DNA from: JBEKCP01 sp050014815
Lineage (GTDB): Bacteria; Planctomycetota; Planctomycetia; Pirellulales; Thermoguttaceae
Direction of reading: 5' to 3'
NCBI GenBank assembly: GCA_050014815.1
Contig: JBEKCP010000326.1
Location: forward strand, 1 to 7,025
Length of the DNA stretch: 7,025 bases
Each line of letters starts with the position of its first letter. Position 1 is the stretch's first letter. The position numbers and the translations under genes are program-made. This document shows positions 1-6,095 of the stretch, in pieces. The notes beneath the pieces are model-generated. The model worked only from the letters and a program-made list of their open reading frames with translations, made no database searches and had not been told where the DNA came from.

Positions 1-401
1 CGGAACTCGTCCTGGAACGACAGCCCCCGATGATGCTTGTCTTGCGATTCGATGTAGCGCTGGACCCGTCCGCTCTGGGATTGGCTGACCGAGAAGGCAC
101 CATAGCCGGCCTGCCATTGGAACAAATCCCACTGCTGGTCTTTCGTCTTGGCCCATAGCGACGACGCGCGTTTGAGTTCCTTCACCCAGTCGGCGAGGGC
201 GATAGTTCGTGCCAGGCGGGCCAGGAGGTGAACGTGTTCGTTCGCGCCGCCGACAATTACGGCAGGGCAATCGAGGTTCGCCGAGATCCCCGCGAGATAG
301 CGGTGCATTTGGTCGCGCAGGGCGGAGGCTTGTAGCAGCGCGCGGCGATCCTTCGTCGAGAATACCATGTGTATCAGGACGTTCGATAGCGATTGGGGCA
401 T
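1..401 (-). CDS. IS200-like Y1 (HUH) transposase, REP-associated type; C-terminus cut by window edge
   Basis: The reading frame starts at ATG 401 and stays open to position 1, giving 133 residues beginning MPQSLSNVLIHMVFSTKDRR. This opening, the HUH metal-binding pair H56-V57-H58 (in NEHVHLL), the conserved GYGAFSVS block at 99-106, and YIESQ at 116-120 are the signature of IS200/IS605-type TnpA. By family knowledge Tyr116 would be the nucleophile that attaches to single-stranded DNA, and Gln120, four residues later, would be the third metal ligand. Family members are about 140-155 residues, so only roughly the last 10-20 are missing. The start is chosen because MPQSLS is conserved in the family; a weak GGAG lies 11 nt upstream. 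No partner tnpB is visible. The three hairpins just upstream (418-516) fit a REP-associated transposase (RAYT) and its substrate repeats, which is inference. The gene seems unrelated in function to the operon beside it. Confidence 0.93.
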   Translation of the reverse strand, partial: MPQSLSNVLIHMVFSTKDRRALLQASALRDQMHRYLAGISANLDCPAVIVGGANEHVHLLARLARTIALADWVKELKRASSLWAKTKDQQWDLFQWQAGYGAFSVSQSQSGRVQRYIESQDKHHRGLSFQDEF

Positions 402-417
402 GGATGGGTCGTCTCCG

Positions 418-516
418 AAACCCCGTTGGGGTTTATTCGTGGTTTCTCGGCCGCATTCCCGGGGTAGCCGCTGCGCGGCAACCCCGGGCTTTGTTATTGC
501 CACCGCGTTGCGGTGG
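418..516. repeat. REP-like cluster of three hairpins between the transposase and the TPR-protease gene
   Basis: Three inverted repeats fill most of the 127-nt gap at 402-528. Hairpin 1 (418-434) is AAACCCC-GTT-GGGGTTT. Hairpin 2 has outer arms CCCGGGGT (458-465) and ACCCCGGG (481-488), an A-A mismatch, and an inner GCCG/CGGC stem around a 5-nt loop (471-475). Hairpin 3 (500-516) is CCACCGC-GTT-GCGGTGG. Hairpins 1 and 3 share a 7-bp stem and the same GTT loop, so they look like diverged copies of one unit. Their position directly upstream of a Y1 transposase suggests REP/BIME elements mobilised by that enzyme. Hairpin 3 begins 12 nt past the stop of the protease gene and could also protect or end its transcript, but no T-run follows it on the minus strand. 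Confidence 0.8.
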
Positions 517-528
517 GGGCTTCAAGAG

Positions 529-3429
529 TCATTGTTGAGACTTCATCAAGCTCTCCAGCAGCACGCCGGCGCCGGGATATTTGGGGTCTCGCTTCAACAG
601 TTCTTCGAGCACCCGCCGGGCCTTGGCCGGCTGGTCGGCCTGGACGCACACATCGGCCAGGGCCAGCCGCTGCTGGAGATGGGAGGGATTCAACTCGATG
701 GCCGTCTCGTACTCCTCGATCGCCTCGTCGTAGCGGCGGCGGCCGGTCTGGGCATCTGCCAGCAGGCGGTGGGCCTCCGCGTCATGAACATTGATCTGGA
801 GGCACTCGGCAGCCCAGGCGGCCGCGGAGTCGGCATCCCGCCGGGCCAAGGCCAGCTCGGCCAGCTTCTTGCGGGGCGCCAGGTCGTCGGCGTCGGTCCG
901 GGCCAGCCGCTCCAGGGTCTTTCTGAGTGCCGCGGTGTTGCCGGCCGCCAGTTGCGCCCGGGCCAGGGACGCCGTCCACCGGGGGTTTTCCGGATCGAGC
1001 CGTTGGCCCAGGGCCCAGAGATCGGCCGCTTCGTCGTACCGCCGGGCCTTGAGTTTCAGATCGGCCAGGAGGTCCAGTGCCAAGGCGTCGGGCCTCTGCC
1101 GATCGAGACACGCTTCCAAGAGTTTCATCGCCTCGTCGGCATGGTTCGCCTCGATCCGCAGCCGCGCCAACACGTAGGCGGCCAGCGGGTGCTTGGGTTT
1201 GGCCCGCAGGACTTTTTCGGCCAGGTCGGTCGCCTCCTTGCCCGCACCGCGCTGGAGATAGCCGCAGGCGAGCCTCGCCGCGGCGTCCGGGTCTTCCGGC
1301 CGGGCGCGATGGGCCGCCAGCAGGTCGCCGAACTCCGCCTCCGGCGGCTCGCCGAGTCCCGGCGTCAATCCGTCGACCAGCTTCTTCACGAAGGCCGAGT
1401 AGCCTTGTTCGAATTCCTTCTGAGAGATCCCCATCGCCAGGCGGATGGCCTCGGCGGTCGAAGGGGTCTCGGCGTACGCGGCGAGCATCTTCCGCACGGC
1501 GCCGGGCCCGCCGCGGGAAGCCATGTACTCGACGTACAACTCCCCCTGGCAGTACGCCAACTGGCAGTCGTCGCCCGACATGGACCGGGCAAACCCCAGG
1601 TTGATCGTTTCGAGATTGAGCAGGTCCCCGCGATTCGAACGGCGGCGGAGGATCTGGTTCCACCGGTGGGGCCGCGGACCGCCTTCGCTCCGCACCGCAA
1701 GCCCCTCGGTGAACCAATGCGGAATGTTGAACCGCGTCTGCTGGAGCGTGATAATGTGGACCATCTCATGCCGGAGCACGCGGGCCCAGTTGAAGCCGTG
1801 GGCCAGGCCCTCCTCGTTCGGCGAAGTCATCGCGATGATGTGGCCCGTCGAGGCCGCCACCGTCTCCAGGTACGGCAACCCGACCATGCGGGCGCCGAAC
1901 CACTGCTGGCCGGGGAGCCCCCGGGCCTCGCGAAAGACCTCGATGAGCGTCGGGCCCGGCGGGCGATAACCGAACTCGCCGCACAGATCGGTCCACACGC
2001 CCTCCAGGTGCCGGCCCGCATACCGAGCCCAGAGCCGGTCGGCCTTGTCGTACCGGAGGACGAAGTGCTCCGTGGCGGTCTTCTCCATCGCGTCCAACAC
2101 GTCGAGCACTTCGAGCGTGTTCTTGACGCGGACATGGAACGGGTCGGCATGGAAGGCATCGTCCAGGAGTTTGCGGGCTTCGCCTTCGCGGCCAGCCCGC
2201 ATGAACAACAGCCCCAACTCCGCCTGGGGGCCTGCCTGCCGCGGCATGACGCGGATCGCCTCGCGGTAGTACGCTTCCGCCTCCGACTGTTTGTTCCGCG
2301 CCTGGAGCATGTCGGCCAGGGTGGAAAAGAATTCGCCGGCATGGGGATTGCGATCGGTGACTTCTCCCACGAGGCGGGCAAATCGCGAGAGGGCCGCGGA
2401 AGGAACCCTCACCCCCGGGTACCCGCTTGCGGGTGCCTCTCCCGACCGTGCCGCATCGGCGCGCGGGAGAGGGGGGCTGTTTACTGCGTCCAGGAGCAGG
2501 TAGCAGGCCGCCACCCGCCCCAGCGTTCTCTCGTCGATGGGGTTCCGCGGCAGGGCCTTTTCCAGCAGCAGCCGAAGGGCGTCCTCGGGCTGGAAATTGA
2601 GCCACGCCAGGTCGGCCCGCAGATGCCATGCCTCCAGGAGCAGGGGGTTGATCTCCAGGGCGCGGCGGAGCGAGGCCTCGGCTTCGTCGGCGTCGTGCGT
2701 TTCCATCGCCAGGGCGGCCATCGCCGCGTGGACCTCGGCGGCGCGGGGATTCAGCGCCAGCGCGGCCTTGAACTCCTTGGTTGCCTCGGCCTGGTTGTGC
2801 TTCTCCAGGAAGAGGCGTCCGGCCTCCAGATGCGCCGGCCAGTAGCCCGGCTCGATCTGGAGGGCGTCGGGATACAGGTCGTTGACGAGGAAATCGAACT
2901 GGTCGCTCAGGCGGTTCCAGCGGGCGTACTCGGCGGCGGCCAGGCCGATCCAGTGGAGCGTCTCGGCAGTCTTGATCTCGTGCTGGTTGTAGTAGTCGAT
3001 CAGGCGGCGATAGCCGCGCTGGGCCTCGTCGAGCCGGCCGCCCGAGCCGGCAATTTCGGCCAGGACCAGTCGGGCCAGCACCTGCTCGGGGGCCAGGCGG
3101 AGAGCGGCCTCCGCGCGGGCCTGGGCCTCCTTCAAGTCGCCCCGCGCCAGGGCCAGCCGCGCCAACTCCGCCTGGATCTCGTGCCGCTTCCCCCCGGCGG
3201 CCGTCAGCACCCCAACGGCCTCGTCCGACTTGCCCTGACTCTCATAGCAGCGGGCCAGGCCCAGGGCGGCCTCAGGCGACGAGGCCGCCAGCGGCCGATA
3301 CAGGTCGATCGCCTCGGCGTAATTGCCCCGGAGCCACAACTTGCGGGCAGAGGCCAACTCGTCGGCCGCCCAGGCGGCAGTCGGCAGGAGCACCAAGGCC
3401 AGTGCGCCGGCAATGGTTCTTTGGAGCAT
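529..3429 (-). CDS. Exported TPR protein with central MA-type (gluzincin) metallopeptidase domain
   Basis: This 966-residue protein starts MLQRTIAGALALVLLPTAAW, a signal peptide with probable cleavage near AWA-A (residue 21-22), so it acts outside the cytoplasm. TPR-like helices cover about 22-290 and 364-432. A peptidase MA-like domain follows (about 450-690), with H554-E555-M556-V557-H558 as zinc-binding HExxH and E575 in WFTEGLAV as the likely third ligand. A second TPR array covers about 712-960, with clear units near 890-920 and 921-950. Catalytic residues are intact, so it is probably active; the substrate is unknown. ATG 3429 is chosen because it begins the signal peptide and has GGAAAG six nt upstream (3436-3441). 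The same frame is open further upstream to an ATG at 3525 that overlaps the exbD-like stop, but those 32 codons are repeat DNA. Residues 317-344 are also encoded by repeat DNA (2406-2476) and interrupt the TPR region. It is the last gene of the apparent operon. Confidence 0.9.
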   Translation of the reverse strand: MLQRTIAGALALVLLPTAAWAADELASARKLWLRGNYAEAIDLYRPLAASSPEAALGLARCYESQGKSDEAVGVLTAAGGKRHEIQAELARLALARGDLKEAQARAEAALRLAPEQVLARLVLAEIAGSGGRLDEAQRGYRRLIDYYNQHEIKTAETLHWIGLAAAEYARWNRLSDQFDFLVNDLYPDALQIEPGYWPAHLEAGRLFLEKHNQAEATKEFKAALALNPRAAEVHAAMAALAMETHDADEAEASLRRALEINPLLLEAWHLRADLAWLNFQPEDALRLLLEKALPRNPIDERTLGRVAACYLLLDAVNSPPLPRADAARSGEAPASGYPGVRVPSAALSRFARLVGEVTDRNPHAGEFFSTLADMLQARNKQSEAEAYYREAIRVMPRQAGPQAELGLLFMRAGREGEARKLLDDAFHADPFHVRVKNTLEVLDVLDAMEKTATEHFVLRYDKADRLWARYAGRHLEGVWTDLCGEFGYRPPGPTLIEVFREARGLPGQQWFGARMVGLPYLETVAASTGHIIAMTSPNEEGLAHGFNWARVLRHEMVHIITLQQTRFNIPHWFTEGLAVRSEGGPRPHRWNQILRRRSNRGDLLNLETINLGFARSMSGDDCQLAYCQGELYVEYMASRGGPGAVRKMLAAYAETPSTAEAIRLAMGISQKEFEQGYSAFVKKLVDGLTPGLGEPPEAEFGDLLAAHRARPEDPDAAARLACGYLQRGAGKEATDLAEKVLRAKPKHPLAAYVLARLRIEANHADEAMKLLEACLDRQRPDALALDLLADLKLKARRYDEAADLWALGQRLDPENPRWTASLARAQLAAGNTAALRKTLERLARTDADDLAPRKKLAELALARRDADSAAAWAAECLQINVHDAEAHRLLADAQTGRRRYDEAIEEYETAIELNPSHLQQRLALADVCVQADQPAKARRVLEELLKRDPKYPGAGVLLESLMKSQQ
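2406..2476. repeat. Palindromic repeat inside the protease gene, translated in frame
   Basis: The segment opens with CCCTCACCCCCGGG and contains two inverted repeats: ACCCGC-TT-GCGGGT (2421-2434) and CCTCTCCCG (2436-2444) pairing with CGGGAGAGG (2464-2472) across a 19-nt loop. This CCCTCACCCC...CTCTCCC...GGGAGAGGGG pattern looks like an intergenic repeat, yet here it lies within an open reading frame. It encodes residues about 317-342 of the protease, a Pro/Ala/Gly/Arg-rich stretch (NSPPLPRADAARSGEAPASG and onward) between TPR helices ending in ACYLLLDAV and starting again at RFARLVGEV. The composition is unlike the Leu/Ala/Glu-rich helices on both sides. That it inserted into an older gene is inference. 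Confidence 0.75.
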
Positions 3430-3435
3430 GGTGAA

Positions 3436-3441
3436 CTTTCC
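3436..3441 (-). promoter_or_regulatory. Ribosome binding site of the TPR-protease gene, deciding its start
   Basis: On the minus strand GGAAAG stands six nt before ATG 3429. Together with the signal peptide this supports 3429 over the upstream in-frame ATG at 3525. Confidence 0.55.
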
Positions 3442-3444
3442 GTT

Positions 3445-3521
3445 GGAAAAAGGGGACAGTCCCCATTTGCCGGAACGGCCCGGAGGGTGCTTCGCACAAA
3501 TGGGGACTGTCCCCTTTTTCC
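3445..3521. repeat. 77-bp palindromic element with perfect 25-bp arms between the exbD-like and protease genes
   Basis: Positions 3445-3469 and 3497-3521 are perfect inverted repeats of 25 bp around a 27-nt centre. Each arm carries GGGGAC-W-GTCCCC, itself a near-palindrome, flanked by an A5/T5 run. The element begins one base after the exbD-like stop codon (3522-3524). Without it the stop would be followed by only 15 nt, including GGAAAG, before the protease start, which is ordinary operon spacing. On the minus strand the second arm ends in CCCCTTTTT and so resembles an intrinsic terminator, but downstream expression need not be lost. The same core occurs at 6041-6087, so this is a repeat family. 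No transposase is inside it, so it would depend on an enzyme elsewhere. Confidence 0.9.
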
Positions 3522-4307
3522 TCATGGCTTCCGCACCGGGGCGAACTTCAGACGATCGACGAGCCGCTCCGGCTGGGCGTCGTCCGTCCGACGGCCGGAG
3601 ACGGCCGCGATGGCCTCCAGCGTGTACTTGTAGCGGAGGTTGTAATCGCAGTCCAGCTCGACCTGCGGGCTGCCGTCGTGGAGCACGATCGCGCGGACCT
3701 CCGAGTGGAGTTCGTCGATGTCCCGGAGCGGCCGGCGGTCGAGCAAGATGTCCGTCAGGGTCCCGTCGGCGCCGGCGCGGAGGCGGACTTGGATCGTCGG
3801 CGTGCTGGAAGGTGCCCGGGGGAGGTCGGTTCGCGCAATGCGCTGCGGATTGCGAAGCCGCAAGCGGCCGGCTGCGGCGGGGCGGAGGAGGAACCGCTGG
3901 AATCCCGCCTTCCGGCCTGCTTCCATCGTCTCCTGGATCCGGCCGGTCGGCACGACGTCGTCGGCCCGGAGGGTCACCGTGGCGGCCGCCGGGGCGACGC
4001 CGACCAGACGGAGCGCTTCGCGCTGGTGCTCGAACCACGATGGAACTGCCTCCGGCGGCGTCTCGGCGCCGCCCGCCATGATCGCGCCGCGGCGGCCCAC
4101 AATGATCGAGATCGTGCCCGACCTGGACGGACGGCTGCCGGGCAGTTGTCCCGACGCCTCCTGGCTCGACACGCAGAAGCTGACGCACAGCGCCAAGAAG
4201 AGGACGTACAACCCGACGCCGACCGCCCACGGCACCAGGAGCAACTCGATCCGGGTGGCGTCGGCGTCGTCAAGGGGCGACGGTGGGATTGGTTCCGTGA
4301 TCTGCAC
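3522..4307 (-). CDS. ExbD/TolR-like protein with two periplasmic domains and no acidic residue in its membrane helix
   Basis: This 261-residue protein has a short cytoplasmic tail, one membrane helix at about 22-45 (LLLVPWAVGVGLYVLFLALC and on), and a periplasmic part. Residues 65-142 match the ExbD pattern: a beta strand (ISIIVGRRG), TVTLRADDVVPTGRIQETME, then RKAGFQRFLL. Residues 171-237 repeat it: TIQVRLRAG, then DELHSEV, then PQVELDCDYNLRYKYTLEAI. Standard ExbD/TolR proteins have about 140 residues, one such domain, and an essential Asp in the helix; here the only nearby acids are D13, D14, D16 and E21, before the membrane. The start is GTG 4307, which overlaps the ExbB-like gene by 38 nt; no later start precedes the helix convincingly, and only a weak GAAACG lies upstream. 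Its position after the ExbB-like gene supports a paired complex. Family membership is fairly sure; proton use is doubtful. Confidence 0.82.
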   Translation of the reverse strand: MQITEPIPPSPLDDADATRIELLLVPWAVGVGLYVLFLALCVSFCVSSQEASGQLPGSRPSRSGTISIIVGRRGAIMAGGAETPPEAVPSWFEHQREALRLVGVAPAAATVTLRADDVVPTGRIQETMEAGRKAGFQRFLLRPAAAGRLRLRNPQRIARTDLPRAPSSTPTIQVRLRAGADGTLTDILLDRRPLRDIDELHSEVRAIVLHDGSPQVELDCDYNLRYKYTLEAIAAVSGRRTDDAQPERLVDRLKFAPVRKP

Positions 4308-4971
4308 TGCACGTGCGTTTCAACAGTCTTTCGCTCAGGATCCCGACTTCCGTGATCAACAGGTTCATCCGGTTGCGGAGGACGTGGTGGGAGATGACGG
4401 CGACCACGGCGATCCATAGTCCCAGATGCGTGGCCACCAGCGCCGAGCCAAGGCCGAAAAAGACTTGCCACGGCTCGGTCGCGGTGTCCTGCGTGGCGAA
4501 GTCCCGGAAGGCGTCGCTCATGCCGAGGACGGTATCTGCCAGGCCCAGCAAGACCGCCAGCACGGCGATGAGGGTGAGGTAGCCGAGTCGTTGCTTCATC
4601 TTCAGCGAGAGCAGCCGGAGGGCGTCTTGCATGGCGGCCGAGGCGGCGGCGTAGCCGTCGGAAATCTCGATCATGCCGGCGGCCAGGACCTGGCCCAAGA
4701 GCGACGCGTCGCCCCTGGCCAGGTGGTACGCCTCTTGCTGCCGGTGGGCGTCGATGTGGATCTCCAAGGCCCGGATCAGTTCGGGCGGCACGGCGTGCCG
4801 GCGCCAGACGGCCAGCGAGTTGATCACCACCAGGGCCACGAGGTTGACCGTCAGGAAGAGGAAGATGACGACGTAGCCGGCGCCCAGCGAGTGGCGTAGC
4901 CAGCCCAACAGGCTTTCCGGCGCAACCAGTCCCAGGGCGAGCGCGGCGGGGGCGAGCATCTTGGCGGCCAT
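4270..4971 (-). CDS. ExbB/TolQ/MotA-family membrane protein
   Basis: This 233-residue protein has the three-helix plan of ExbB/TolQ: helix 1 about 31-52, a cytoplasmic domain 53-129, helix 2 about 130-151 (LTLIAVLAVLLGLADTVLGM) and helix 3 about 172-195 (FGLGSALVATHLGLWIAVVA), then a cytoplasmic tail. The residues 5-17 form a further hydrophobic stretch that may be a signal-like segment. Helix 2 matches the family GLxGTVxGM motif, keeping Thr147 but with Asp146 in place of Gly. Helix 3 matches the family block EALxATxxGL, keeping Thr181, but Ser176 (codon TCG, 4444-4446) replaces the usual Glu. In the family the pentamer surrounds ExbD helices and converts proton flow into work on periplasmic partners. 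ATG 4971 follows the preceding stop by 3 nt with GAGGTG four nt upstream, so translation is probably coupled. Confidence 0.9.
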   Translation of the reverse strand: MAAKMLAPAALALGLVAPESLLGWLRHSLGAGYVVIFLFLTVNLVALVVINSLAVWRRHAVPPELIRALEIHIDAHRQQEAYHLARGDASLLGQVLAAGMIEISDGYAAASAAMQDALRLLSLKMKQRLGYLTLIAVLAVLLGLADTVLGMSDAFRDFATQDTATEPWQVFFGLGSALVATHLGLWIAVVAVISHHVLRNRMNLLITEVGILSERLLKRTCSADHGTNPTVAP

Positions 4972-4974
4972 CTT

Positions 4975-6018
4975 TCACCTCGCGCCGGTGGCCCAGCGGC
5001 TGTTCTTGTAAAGCTCGTTGAGCGTCTGCCGGACGCGGTGTGCGTGCTCCGGCTTGTGGAGCTCGTTGAAGAGCTGTTCGAGATTGGCCAGGGCCTCGGC
5101 GTGGGACTCGCCGTTGGAAGAATACAGCAGATCGACGTGGAGGAACGCAAACAGGGCCTCCTGCGGCTTGCGGGCCTGCCGCAAGGTCGTGCCCAGGGCG
5201 TTGTAGGCCAGCGCGTGCAGGTCGGCATCGTCGGCGTCGGCGTTGGCGATGATGTTCTCGAGCGACTTGATCGCCTCGTCGAGCTTGTTGGCGGCGGCGA
5301 GGCAGCGGGCCTTTCCGACCTTCGCGGCCATCCGCTGGGCCTCGGCCAGGCCTCCGGCCCCTTCCCCGCCGATCGCCTCGTCGAATGCCTTCGAGGCCTC
5401 GGCCGCCTTGCCCTGGGCCAAAAGCGCCCGCCCAATGGCAACTCCGGCACGCATCTTGTAGTCGGGCCAGGGCGCCTCCGCCAGCTTGCGGTAGTAAGGC
5501 TCCGCCCGGCTGTAGGCCCCCTTGGCCACCAGCAGGTTGCCGATCAGCTCGCAAGCCTGCAGGTAGTGGTAGCTGGTCTCGTGACCCTTCGCAAATTCCA
5601 GCATCTGGTCGCCGGCCGCCGCGACGTCGCCGTTGCCGCTCAGCGCCAACTCCGCGGCGCAGTAGGCTTTCAAGTAATCGATCTCGCCGGCGATGTTGGG
5701 CCGGCTGCTCTCCGCCGACGAGAGTTTATCGATCGCCTCGGCATAGCGGCCCTCGGCGATGAAACTGCGGGCCGGGAACAGCGCGGGGGGCTCGTCGTCA
5801 AACTTGATGCTCTTGATCTCGTTGACCGGGATCTGCCGGACGACGCCGGTGGACTGGACCTCGATCTCGACCTGCTGCGGCGAGATGCTGACGATCTTGC
5901 CCATGACCAGCGGTCTCTCGTTCTCCTTGGTAGTCGTTGTGACCTGGTCCAGGGCCCAGCCAGTCGAGACGACAGCCAAGGTCAAGGCGGCCGCCAATGC
6001 TATCGCTTGCTCCTTCAT
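4975..6018 (-). CDS. Exported TPR-repeat protein with small N-terminal beta domain
   Basis: This 347-residue protein begins MKEQAIALAAALTLAVVSTG, a signal peptide with likely cleavage after GWA (residue 22), so the mature protein should be periplasmic. Residues 36-75 (VMGKIVSISPQQVEIEVQ, then IPVNEIKSIKFDDEP) alternate hydrophobic and polar residues like a small Sm/SH3-like beta barrel; this is a structural guess. From about 78 onward the protein is helical with TPR-like units, e.g. 84-103 (RSFIAEGRYAEAIDKLSSAE), 164-180, 197-215, 237-258 and 270-291. Such proteins act as scaffolds; no catalytic motif is visible. ATG 6018 has a strong GAGGAG six nt upstream. It sits 3 nt before the exbB-like gene, so I infer it is a periplasmic partner of the ExbB/ExbD-like complex. 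The protein family has no name I recognise. Confidence 0.88.
   Translation of the reverse strand: MKEQAIALAAALTLAVVSTGWALDQVTTTTKENERPLVMGKIVSISPQQVEIEVQSTGVVRQIPVNEIKSIKFDDEPPALFPARSFIAEGRYAEAIDKLSSAESSRPNIAGEIDYLKAYCAAELALSGNGDVAAAGDQMLEFAKGHETSYHYLQACELIGNLLVAKGAYSRAEPYYRKLAEAPWPDYKMRAGVAIGRALLAQGKAAEASKAFDEAIGGEGAGGLAEAQRMAAKVGKARCLAAANKLDEAIKSLENIIANADADDADLHALAYNALGTTLRQARKPQEALFAFLHVDLLYSSNGESHAEALANLEQLFNELHKPEHAHRVRQTLNELYKNSRWATGAR
4976..4981 (-). promoter_or_regulatory. Ribosome binding site of the exbB-like gene embedded in the upstream stop codon
   Basis: The minus strand reads GAGGTGAAAGATG. The Shine-Dalgarno GAGGTG shares its TG with the TGA stop (4975-4977) of the 347-residue protein gene, which suggests that a terminating ribosome re-initiates on the exbB-like gene. 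Confidence 0.8.
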
Positions 6019-6024
6019 CCTCTG

Positions 6025-6030
6025 CTCCTC
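6025..6030 (-). promoter_or_regulatory. Strong Shine-Dalgarno of the 347-residue TPR protein gene
   Basis: GAGGAG on the minus strand ends six nt before ATG 6018. It lies between the start codon and the palindrome at 6041-6087, so the site remains outside the hairpin. Confidence 0.8.
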
Positions 6031-6040
6031 GCGTGTCTGA

Positions 6041-6087
6041 AGGGGACTGTCCCCATTTTCGCCCGGCGAAAATGGGACTGTCCCCCT
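6041..6087. repeat. Second copy of the GGGGACWGTCCCC palindromic element, short form
   Basis: A 12-bp perfect stem, CCCATTTTCGCC (6052-6063) against GGCGAAAATGGG (6065-6076), is separated by one base. The outer parts carry AGGGGACTGTCCCC (6041-6054) and GGGACTGTCCCCCT (6074-6087), the same core as the 3445-3521 element, here with a one-base shift between arms and almost no central sequence. It takes up 47 of the 77 nt between the upstream TPR-like gene and the 347-residue protein gene. As RNA it would form a stable hairpin, possibly a processing or attenuation point; no T-run follows it on the minus strand, so it is not a classic terminator. Confidence 0.88.
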
Positions 6088-6095
6088 GTATTAGT

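Noticed and set aside
418..434. Hairpin 1 as an intrinsic terminator
   Set aside because: The stem is followed by only the TTT of its own arm and then CGG on the minus strand; no T-run, and its loop matches hairpin 3, so a repeat unit is the better reading.
209..538. A 109-codon plus-strand frame ending in the hairpin cluster
   Set aside because: It lies antisense to the transposase and its second half is translated repeat DNA.
367..3633. A 1088-codon open frame on the plus strand opposite the TPR-protease gene
   Set aside because: It is the antisense shadow of a GC-rich gene: no recognisable domain, Gly/Arg/Gln/Pro-rich composition, and it runs through repeat DNA at both ends. The minus strand has a signal peptide, TPRs and an HExxH motif.
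3430..4230. N-terminal extension of the protease frame up to 4230
   Set aside because: The frame is open, but upstream of 3525 it overlaps the exbD-like gene and reads as Arg/Pro-rich noise; the signal peptide starting at 3429 marks the real start.
3974..5554. A 526-codon minus-strand frame spanning the exbB-like gene and its neighbours
   Set aside because: It is out of frame with three genes that have clear family features and good start sites; its Arg/Gly/Pro-rich product is typical of a GC-rich shadow.
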